Assembly (NCBI GenBank): GCA_963777565.1
Contig: CAVZQZ010000009.1
Location: 930,001-994,000, forward strand
DNA length: 64,000 nucleotides
Reading direction: 5' to 3'
Origin: CALMEC01 sp963777565
GTDB taxonomy: Bacteria; Actinomycetota; Thermoleophilia; Miltoncostaeales; Miltoncostaeaceae
Shown here: piece after piece, positions 8,118 through 15,334 of the stretch
Layout: every line of letters starts with the position of its first letter
Numbering within the stretch: the stretch's first letter is position 1
Made by a program: the position numbers and the translations under genes
The notes under the pieces: generated by a model
What the model saw: only the letters and a program-made list of their open reading frames with translations
Told to the model about the DNA's origin: nothing
Databases searched by the model: none

Positions 8118-10061
8118 TCACGGTGTGATCGGTGGGACCGCGCTCGCCCAGGGCAGTCGGCCCGGCGCGGGGTTGCCGGGGATCTCGTAGCGCCAGGACG
8201 GGACCCCCGTCGGCGAGCCGCGCCATGTGAGGATCGCGCGCGCGAGCTCAATCAGGTCGCCGGGGGCGTCGAGGGTCTTCGGGAACATCACCTCGCCGGC
8301 GAACGCGACCACCTGCCCAGCGCCGACCTGGCGGAGCATCGCCGCGGTGGAGCCGTCTGCGTTCGTCCCGATCACGCTGGCCCCGCCGGGGACGGCGGGG
8401 AAGGCCCCGCTGCGCCCCGGGGCGACCGGCACGGTCAGCGCCCTCGCCGGGAGCGACGGGGTGAGCGTCGCCGGCGCGAGCGTGATCGACGTCCCCGCAG
8501 CGGGGACCGCCGCCGGCCCCACGAGCGCCTCGCGGAGGTCCGCGAGCGACGAGCCGTCGGGTGCGCGGGTGAAGGCATCAGGGTCGGTCACGACGAGCGT
8601 GCCGCCGGCGCGCACCCAGGCGAGCAGCGCCTCGGCGAACGGGCGGTCGAGCGTCTCGCCGCGCGGGAGCCACACCGTGCGCGCCTGCGCGAGGCGGCCG
8701 GGCTCGGCGACCAGGCGCGTGTCGGCGTCGAACGAGAACGTCGACTGCGCCAGCTCCCCGAGCACCGAGTACGTGGTGTACAGCTCGTTCGCGAGGGTGC
8801 GCGGCCGTTCGGCGAGGATCGCACTGGGCTGCCCCTGGCCCTCGCTGGCGGTCGCGTAGACGACCACGTTCGCCGGGTCGACCGGCGGCGGTGGGAGCAG
8901 GATGCCGCGAAGGTTGCGTGCGATGTCGAGCATCGCCGCGTACACCTTCGGGCGGGTGAACCGCGGGCTGTTCTCCCCGTAGAGGCTCAGGTCGGTCGCC
9001 CCGGCGCGCAGGGCCTGCGTCGCCCACGTCCAGACGTCCTCCGGCGCCGGGTCGTAGCCCTGGTAGGGGAACGCCTGCACGATCGTGCGGATGCGCTTGC
9101 CGGTCAGGTCCGACATGAGCTTCGTCCCGAACCCGTGGTTGTAGCGCCCCCTGCCCGGGTTCTTCGCCTCGTCGAACGACACGTACGGGTCGAGTTCCAC
9201 CACGTCCGCGACGCCGGCGAGCTTCGTGTAGTCCCACGGGATGAAGCCGTGGATGAACGCGTAGCTGTTGGGGCTCACCAGGCCCTGCGGGTCGAGGCGC
9301 CGGATGAGCGCCGCCTGCTCGCCGCGCAGGGCGAAGTAGCGCTCGCCGGTGTAGCGGTTGAAGGCGAGCCACTTGAGTCCCTCCGCCGGGTTCGTGGTGC
9401 GGGGAGCTGTGGCGCTCGGCGCGGGCTGCCCGTATCGGCGCTTGACCTGAGCCAGGAACGACTTTGCGAACGGGGTGGTGGCGAACCGGCCGAAGGGCGG
9501 ATAGACCATCGGCTCGTCGACGCCCGTGTAGTAGTTGCGATACGGCAGGTCGCGATACTTCGGGACCAGGCGCTTGATCTCCCGCAGCGCGGTGGCCTGC
9601 CACCCCGGGCTCAGCAGGTTGTACCGACGCGCGGGGATCGTGAACTTGATGTTCCACGAGCGGTGGAGCTTGCGGTCCTTCGCGAGCTTCGCGACGCGCA
9701 GCTCGAGGTTGACGTCGAACTTGATCCCGGTCTGCCGGAACAACCGCAGGTAGTTGGCCCGGGTGAACCAGCCGATCGGCTCGCTCTTGCGGATCGGGAG
9801 ATCGAACGGCAATGCCGCGGACCCGGAGATCCAGAGCCCGTTCTGGCCGGACGTCGTGAGGATCGAGTTGGCGAGCCCGGTCCACTGCGCCGGCGTGTAC
9901 GGGTTCTTCCTCGGCCGCCAGCCCGGGATCTTCTGCTGGCGAAGCTCCTGCCCCCAGCTGAACACGGCCCCGGCGGGCCGGTCGGCCGCATCGGCCGCGG
10001 CGATCGGGAGCGTCGACGCCAGCGTGACGAGGGCGACGATGGAGAGCCGGGCGCGCATCAT
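8118..10061 (-). CDS. Secreted glycoside-hydrolase-like protein
   Basis: About 647 residues from ATG 10061, chosen because a signal peptide follows directly (MMRARLSIVALVTLASTLP). An N-terminal TIM-barrel-like half (residues about 30-420, with GWFTRANYLRLFRQTGIKFD, YYTGVDEPMVYPP, VVELDPYVSFDEA and TIVQAFPYQGY) is followed by a flavodoxin-like beta-galactosidase trimerisation domain (TVWLPRGETLDRPFAEALLAWVRAGGTLVVTDPDAF). This two-part build recalls GH42/GH14-like enzymes. Glu in VDEP is a candidate acid/base. The substrate is unknown. It converges with the subtilase, with 9 bp between the stops. Confidence 0.65.
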   Translation of the reverse strand: MMRARLSIVALVTLASTLPIAAADAADRPAGAVFSWGQELRQQKIPGWRPRKNPYTPAQWTGLANSILTTSGQNGLWISGSAALPFDLPIRKSEPIGWFTRANYLRLFRQTGIKFDVNLELRVAKLAKDRKLHRSWNIKFTIPARRYNLLSPGWQATALREIKRLVPKYRDLPYRNYYTGVDEPMVYPPFGRFATTPFAKSFLAQVKRRYGQPAPSATAPRTTNPAEGLKWLAFNRYTGERYFALRGEQAALIRRLDPQGLVSPNSYAFIHGFIPWDYTKLAGVADVVELDPYVSFDEAKNPGRGRYNHGFGTKLMSDLTGKRIRTIVQAFPYQGYDPAPEDVWTWATQALRAGATDLSLYGENSPRFTRPKVYAAMLDIARNLRGILLPPPPVDPANVVVYATASEGQGQPSAILAERPRTLANELYTTYSVLGELAQSTFSFDADTRLVAEPGRLAQARTVWLPRGETLDRPFAEALLAWVRAGGTLVVTDPDAFTRAPDGSSLADLREALVGPAAVPAAGTSITLAPATLTPSLPARALTVPVAPGRSGAFPAVPGGASVIGTNADGSTAAMLRQVGAGQVVAFAGEVMFPKTLDAPGDLIELARAILTWRGSPTGVPSWRYEIPGNPAPGRLPWASAVPPITP

Positions 10062-10237
10062 GCGGCGGGAATGATGTCGGGAGCCGACCGCCGAGGCAAC
10101 GTCGCGCGTCAGGGCGCTCATCAGCCTCGCCCTGCGGAGGTCGATGAACAAGGCGCACGACCATCTCCCACGGTGAAGGCCACCGCTCTAGAGCTGGTCC
10201 TCGGAGGGCAGACGGCAGGAGCGGGCGGTGCCCGCGA

Positions 10238-10879
10238 CTACCTCCAGACGACCGGCTCCAGGATGTACTTGTCAGAGCCCGTCCAGCGGACCTCTGTGAT
10301 CGCTCCGCCGCCCCCGATCAGGAAAGCGAGACAGCTCTCGTAGCTGGCGCCGTTCGTGAACGGCGCCGGCGGCTTGGCGTCCTTGCAGCGCGGGAAATCG
10401 CCGATGAACGTCACGCTGCCCTGGCGCTGACCGCGGTCGTCGATGCCGTCGACGGCCAGATCGGGATCGTCGTCCGCGGGGAGCGCGTCCTCGGAGGTGC
10501 TCGCGATGCGCACCGTCACGTAGTAGGGCGTCGCCTGCTTCTGGTCGGCGTCGAGGTTGACGTTCTCGAAGTCGTCGATCGAGCCCTTTTCGATCTTGAG
10601 GACGGTCACGTCGAGCGGATACGTCTTCGTGCTCCCAGCCGTGGCGTTGAGCGGCTTACGATCGACGTGCGCGGTGTCGCCGATCTTCAGCGTCGCGCCG
10701 GGCGAGGTGGTTTCACTCGCACCGGTGCCCTGGTCGCCCGTCGGGGTTGTCGCGGTCACGCTCGGTGTCGTCGCCGGTGGCGCCTCCGTTGTCGTCGCGC
10801 CACCGCCCCCTCCACATGCGGACACGCCCAGCACGGCCGCCGCGGTGATGAGCATCGCAACGTACCTGCGAACGGTCAC
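10238..10879 (-). CDS. Putative lipoprotein, DUF4352-like
   Basis: 213 residues from GTG 10879, with GGGGAG seven bases upstream. A lipobox (VLGVSAC) ends the signal peptide, then a Gly/Thr/Pro linker and a beta-rich domain (KIGDTAHVD, YPLDVTVLKIEKGS, PYYVTVRIASTSE, GYDD-like acidic loops). This layout is typical of actinobacterial DUF4352/telokin-like lipoproteins. Two cysteines in the C-terminal half (FPRCKD, ESCLAF) probably form a disulfide. Function unknown; membrane-anchored outside the cell. Confidence 0.7.
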   Translation of the reverse strand: MTVRRYVAMLITAAAVLGVSACGGGGGATTTEAPPATTPSVTATTPTGDQGTGASETTSPGATLKIGDTAHVDRKPLNATAGSTKTYPLDVTVLKIEKGSIDDFENVNLDADQKQATPYYVTVRIASTSEDALPADDDPDLAVDGIDDRGQRQGSVTFIGDFPRCKDAKPPAPFTNGASYESCLAFLIGGGGAITEVRWTGSDKYILEPVVWR

Positions 10880-11149
10880 CAAGGTGCTCCCCTTCGTCGC
10901 CGGCCAGCGCGTCTTCGCCGTGCCGAGCTTGGCGCAGACTTTACTCTCGGCTGGTCGTGTTGTCCCGCCGGGTGCGCGGCCATCCTCCCGAGTGAAGATC
11001 AGGTCGTGGTCCTCGTTGGGCGCCCCCGGAACCGGTGTTTGCCTGGCTCGCCTGCCGCGGTGAACCCGAAGAGCGCCGAGGGGATCGGGTCAAGGGCGAC
11101 ATCGCGATGGCTGGCTCGGTCCTCGGGTCCGACCACGATCACATCCGTC

Positions 11150-11791
11150 TCAGATGAGCCCCTCGCGGACGGCCATCGCGACCGCCTGGGAGCGAGTGCG
11201 AACGTCGAGCTTGATCACCACGTCGTGGATGACGTTCTTGATGGTCCGCTCGCTGTAGCACAGGCGCTTCGCGACCTCACGGATCGGATGGCCGTCCGCG
11301 ACGAGCCTGAGCACCTCCTGCTCCCGCTGCGAGAGTCGCGACAACGTGACGCCGCGGGGCTCGAGCACCTCGCGCGACACCCGGGTCAGGCCACGAAGGA
11401 GCGTTCCGAGGATCTCGGGCGCCATCACGCCGGCGCCGCTGGCGGCGGCGGTCACAGATGCGACGAGCACCGCGGGCGTGAGCGTCGCCTTGGACATGTA
11501 CCCGATGGCCCCCGCCTGGACGCACGCGAGCACGTCGTGCTCCTCGCAGCGAGCCGAGCAGACCAGCACCTGGGTTCCGTTGGCCTCGCCGACCTGGCGG
11601 ATGAACTGATGGGCGCCGGCCAGTCCGTCCGGATCGACGACGGCGACACCCGCGTCCGCGAGTTCCGCCTGCTGCCACGCCTCGGCCACGCTGCCGGCCT
11701 CGCCGACCCCGACGATCTCATTGGATCCCCGGAGGCATGCCGTAATCCCACGCCGGTAGATCGAGTGCGGGTCAAGCACGAACACGTTCAT
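11150..11791 (-). CDS. NarL/LuxR-type response regulator
   Basis: 213 residues from ATG 11791 (MNVFVLDPHS), which gives the normal receiver start; the frame could begin at 11833. The receiver domain (about 1-120) keeps the site-of-phosphorylation strand as GVAVVDPDG but has one acidic residue where most receivers have two (FVLDPHS). The C-terminal GerE-type HTH (about 150-213) is complete: LSQREQEVLRLVADGHPIREVAKRLCYSERTIKNVI. No histidine kinase gene is adjacent. It is divergent from the PAAR-like gene, with a dyad between them, so it may control the neighbouring CIS-associated genes. Confidence 0.88.
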   Translation of the reverse strand: MNVFVLDPHSIYRRGITACLRGSNEIVGVGEAGSVAEAWQQAELADAGVAVVDPDGLAGAHQFIRQVGEANGTQVLVCSARCEEHDVLACVQAGAIGYMSKATLTPAVLVASVTAAASGAGVMAPEILGTLLRGLTRVSREVLEPRGVTLSRLSQREQEVLRLVADGHPIREVAKRLCYSERTIKNVIHDVVIKLDVRTRSQAVAMAVREGLI

Positions 11792-11820
11792 AAGCAGGGC
11801 GCACCCCCGAAGGTGCAAGC

Positions 11821-11856
11821 GTTCTCGCGACACTGTCGCGAACGAGGAGATACTAT
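11821..11856. promoter_or_regulatory. Inverted repeat and -10-like element in a divergent promoter region
   Basis: Between the divergent regulator (minus) and PAAR-like gene (plus) lies a near-perfect dyad: TCGCGAC (11825-11831) and GTCGCGA (11835-11841), separated by 3 bases, with GTT/AAC extending both arms to 11821-11843. A TACTAT hexamer follows at 11851-11856 in an AT-rich patch unusual for this DNA. This looks like an operator beside a promoter reading toward 11920. Binding by the adjacent NarL-type regulator is a guess. Confidence 0.4.
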
Positions 11857-11919
11857 TTACTGGCTCGTCGTTTGGCGAGCCTGAGAATCATGGTTTGAGA
11901 CTGACTTCGTGAGGTCCCG

Positions 11920-12258
11920 ATGCCGCTCTTGGTCACGACGAACGCCACGATCCTGTGTGCGCATGGCGGCCGGGTGGTGCTGACGCCCAGGCAGACAACG
12001 GTGACGGCCGGCGGCGGACCCATCCTCCGTGAGACCGATCTCATGGGGGCGCCCATCGCCGGCTGCGCTCAACCGCCGAGTCCCGGCTCGAAGCCCTGCA
12101 CCCTCGTGGTGTCCGTCATTCCCGGCACTGGTACGTCCCAGATGGCGTTCGTGGGGGGTTTGCCCGCACATACACAGACGCTGAGCGGCCTCACCGACGG
12201 CGTGCCTCCCGGCGCGATCACGGTCGTCGACCCCGGCCAGACGACCGTCCAGGGGTAG
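11920..12258 (+). CDS. PAAR-like protein (candidate spike tip)
   Basis: 112 residues with GAGG seven bases before the ATG. The sequence opens PLLVTTNATILCAHGG, then repeats short beta elements with Gly turns (VVLTPRQTTVTAGGGPI, DLMGAPIAGCAQ, CTLVVSVIPGTG, QMAFVGGLPAHTQTLSGLTDG). Conserved-looking Cys/His positions (C13, H15, two later Cys) could bind a metal, as PAAR tips do. Small beta proteins of this type occur in contractile injection clusters. The spike operon downstream lacks another PAAR gene, which supports the role. The assignment rests on pattern, not a search. Confidence 0.6.
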   Translation: MPLLVTTNATILCAHGGRVVLTPRQTTVTAGGGPILRETDLMGAPIAGCAQPPSPGSKPCTLVVSVIPGTGTSQMAFVGGLPAHTQTLSGLTDGVPPGAITVVDPGQTTVQG

Positions 12259-12360
12259 GCCAGGTTTCCATCCGGGCCGGTTCGCCAACGGGCGACCGCT
12301 GCCCTAGGATTGGCCGGACGGGGCACACGGACCCCTTCCGGACGGCACGGGGTGTCGGAC

Positions 12361-15330
12361 ATGCGGCAGGTGGCGCGCAGCGTCGGACGATTTGAGATCG
12401 AGCGTGAGATCGGTCGCGGTGGCATGGCGGTCGTGTACCTGGCGCGCCAGACCGACCTGGATCGGATGGTCGCGCTGAAGGAACTTCCCAGCTTCCACGC
12501 CGGGGACCCCGCCTTCGCGAATCGCTTCCTCCGCGAGTCGCGCATCGCCGGCTCCATGACACACCCAAACATCGTTACCGTCCACGACTACTTCGAGCAC
12601 GACGGCACGCCGTTCATCGCGATGGAGTACATGGCGCGCGGCTCGTTGCGACCGTACGTCGGCAAGCTCACGGTGGCCCAGATCGCGGGGGTGCTCGAGG
12701 GGCTCCTCGCGGCCCTCGCCTACGCCCAGACCCGCGGTGTCGTCCACCGCGACCTCAAGCCTGAGAACCTGATGCTGAGCACCGAGGGCGCGATCAAGGT
12801 CGCCGACTTCGGCATCGCGAAGGCCGTCAACGAGGTGGCCACGAAGTACGCGACCGCGACGGGCACGACGGTCGGGACACCCGCGTACATGTCCCCCGAG
12901 CAGGCGATGGGAAAGCCGGTCGGGCCGCCCACCGATCTCTACGCCACCGGAATCATCGCCTACGAACTCCTCCTGGGCCGCACCCCCTTCCACGACATCG
13001 AGACACCCGTCGCGATCCTGCTGAAGCACGTCAGCGAACCGCCGCCGCCGTGCCGCTCGATCGACCCGAGCATCGACGCCGATCTCGCAGCCTGGGTGGA
13101 GCGGATGCTGGCCAAGACCCCCGAGGAGCGCCCCGCGGGCGCCGCCGAGGCCTGGGACGATCTCGAGGAGATCGTCATCGGCCTGCTTGGGCCGAGGTGG
13201 CGGCGCGATGCCCGGGTGCTCGGCGCGGACGCTTCCCAGATGGCCGACAAGCCGCTGACGCCGGCACCGTTCTTCGAGCCCGAGGGCTCCGGCGTGGTCG
13301 CCGCGACGATGCTGCCCGGAGGGCAGCCGGCGCCCACGCCGCTTCCCACCGTTTCCGCCGTATCGCCGCCCCCGGCCGCGGCAGCGGCGCCCATGACGCC
13401 CCCCGCCGAAGCGCCGCCGCAGGCGGAGCAACCCGACGACGGGTTCGCGACGTTCGCACGCGGCGCCCAGCCGGGCGCCGCCGCAGCCCCTCCCCCGGCA
13501 CCGCCGACTGCCCCACCACCCACCGCTCCGGCGCCAGAGGGCTTCGAGACGTTCGTGCGATCGCCTGGCGACGCGGCGGCCGAGGGGCCGGCCCCCGCGC
13601 CCGCCGCGCCCCCGCCTCCGGCCGACCCGGTCGCCCAGCCCACCGACGGCTTCAAGACGTTCGTCCGTCCCGACGCCATGCCGCCCCCGCCGCCCGCGCC
13701 ACCCCCGCCGCCCCCGCCACCGGTCGTCGAGGCCCCCCCACCGGAGCCGGAGCCGGAGCCGACCGTTGCGCCCGACGCGTTGGCCGAGACCGTCGCGCCG
13801 GAGACCCCACCGTCCCGAACGGCCGAGTTCGTCACCGCCCCGACCGGCGCCGTCCAGCCTCCACGCTCACGCAAGCGCGCGCTGGTCATCGGCGGCCTAG
13901 CCGCCGCCGTCGCCGCCGTCCTAGTGGTGGTGGTGATCAGCCTGACCGGAGGCGGCAGCAATGCGGCCGCGCCTGCGGCCGACACGCCGAGCACCCCCGA
14001 CGTCATCCCCGAGCGCCGGGTCGACATGATCGGCGCCGGCACCGCGGTCATCGCCGCCGACCCGGCCGGCCATGTGACGCGACTCTCGAGCGAGTTGCGG
14101 CCGGTCGCCACGGCGACCGATCCCACCGGACCGGTTTCCGTCGCCCTCGCCGGCGGCCAGGCCGTCGTCGCCAACTCCGCAGGCCTCACCTTCTACCGTG
14201 CGAAGACGCTCGTGCCGGTCGGCGCGGTCGGGCTCGCCGGCGCCTCCCAGGTCGCCTCGGACGGCGTGCTGACCGCCGCGATCACCAACGCGCAGGGGGA
14301 AGCGCAAGTCTGCCTCGTCACGCTTGGCACGGCCGCACCGTGTTCCCCGCTCGCAGCGGCGCCCACAGGCCTCGGGGTCGCCGGCTCCGACATCGTGGTC
14401 GCCGACGGGCCCGGCGGGAGCATCCTGCCGTTCTCGTTCGCATCGGGCCTCCTTCAGGCGGGCACACCGATCTCCGTGGGCGCCAAGCCGCACGGCCGGA
14501 TCGTCACGCACAACGGCCTCACTTACATTCCGATCGACCACGGCATTGCGATCGCGGACCTGTCGAAGGGCACGCTGGTCGGGACGATCAAGACCGCGAC
14601 CACCCCGGCCGACATCGCAATCGCGCCCGGGACCGGACGGCTCTTCGCAGCGCTGCCGGGCAGTGGCGGCGTGGCGGTGGCTGACACGGCGGCGCCAGCC
14701 GAGCCGGTGAAGGCGGTGGCCACTGGATCGAAGCCGGCATCGGTCATCACCGAGCAGTCAGGCGGGGCGCTCGTGCTGAACGACGACGGCAGCGCGGTGC
14801 GCCTGGACCCCGCCGGGGCACTCGCCGGGCCGGCCGGCAGTATCCCGGCCGGCGCCCCCGTCACTGCGATCACAGCCGGAGCTCCGGTGTTCAAGGCGGA
14901 GGATCTCGTCGTGCGGGCCACCATTCCCCTCACCGGCGGCAAGCTCGACAAGGGCGGCTTCAAGGTCACCGACAAGGCCATCGCCGACGGCCGCGCGTCC
15001 TTCGAGCTCTGGCAGGGAGGGATCGCGAGCGCGGTCAAGACGAAGGCGGGCGGCGGGCTCACGATCACGGTCGTCACGAGTCCGGGTCGGCTCCAGTACC
15101 GTGTCACGGCCCCGGCGAAGCAGTTCGAGAAGATCGCGATCACCCAGCCGAATCCACGGACAGTCTCGATCGTCGCGACCAAGCCGGCGCCCAAGCCCAA
15201 GCCCCCGGCGCAAGGCGGCGGCGGTAGCAGCACCGGAGGCGGCACGGGTGGTGGCGGCGGCGGCGGCGGCGGTGGTGGTGGCGGCGGCAGCAGTCCCCCC
15301 GTGATCATCGGCGGGGGCGGCGCCGGCTAA
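12361..15330 (+). CDS. Transmembrane Ser/Thr protein kinase with long extracytoplasmic domain
   Basis: 989 residues from ATG 12361; GTG 12352 and TTG 12310 are also in frame. The PknB-type kinase is complete: glycine loop GRGGMAVVY (18-26), Lys40, HRDLKPEN with Asp131, DFG at 149, and SPEQ. A Pro/Ala-rich linker (about 300-500) contains three copies of a GFxTFxR element (codons at 13441, 13540, 13648). A single membrane helix (about 505-530) is followed by a roughly 400-residue repeat domain resembling a propeller (AADPAGHVTRLS, GTIKTATTPADIAIAPGTGRLF) and a poly-Gly tail. It has no PASTA repeats of its own; those lie in the protein encoded at 19707-22610. It converges on the CIS operon with a 4-bp gap. 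Confidence 0.93.
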   Translation: MRQVARSVGRFEIEREIGRGGMAVVYLARQTDLDRMVALKELPSFHAGDPAFANRFLRESRIAGSMTHPNIVTVHDYFEHDGTPFIAMEYMARGSLRPYVGKLTVAQIAGVLEGLLAALAYAQTRGVVHRDLKPENLMLSTEGAIKVADFGIAKAVNEVATKYATATGTTVGTPAYMSPEQAMGKPVGPPTDLYATGIIAYELLLGRTPFHDIETPVAILLKHVSEPPPPCRSIDPSIDADLAAWVERMLAKTPEERPAGAAEAWDDLEEIVIGLLGPRWRRDARVLGADASQMADKPLTPAPFFEPEGSGVVAATMLPGGQPAPTPLPTVSAVSPPPAAAAAPMTPPAEAPPQAEQPDDGFATFARGAQPGAAAAPPPAPPTAPPPTAPAPEGFETFVRSPGDAAAEGPAPAPAAPPPPADPVAQPTDGFKTFVRPDAMPPPPPAPPPPPPPPVVEAPPPEPEPEPTVAPDALAETVAPETPPSRTAEFVTAPTGAVQPPRSRKRALVIGGLAAAVAAVLVVVVISLTGGGSNAAAPAADTPSTPDVIPERRVDMIGAGTAVIAADPAGHVTRLSSELRPVATATDPTGPVSVALAGGQAVVANSAGLTFYRAKTLVPVGAVGLAGASQVASDGVLTAAITNAQGEAQVCLVTLGTAAPCSPLAAAPTGLGVAGSDIVVADGPGGSILPFSFASGLLQAGTPISVGAKPHGRIVTHNGLTYIPIDHGIAIADLSKGTLVGTIKTATTPADIAIAPGTGRLFAALPGSGGVAVADTAAPAEPVKAVATGSKPASVITEQSGGALVLNDDGSAVRLDPAGALAGPAGSIPAGAPVTAITAGAPVFKAEDLVVRATIPLTGGKLDKGGFKVTDKAIADGRASFELWQGGIASAVKTKAGGGLTITVVTSPGRLQYRVTAPAKQFEKIAITQPNPRTVSIVATKPAPKPKPPAQGGGGSSTGGGTGGGGGGGGGGGGGGSSPPVIIGGGGAG

Positions 15331-15334
15331 CGCC

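Noticed and set aside
15331..15334. Terminator between the converging kinase and hydrolase genes
   Set aside because: Only 4 bp separate the stops and no stem plus T-run is visible on either side.
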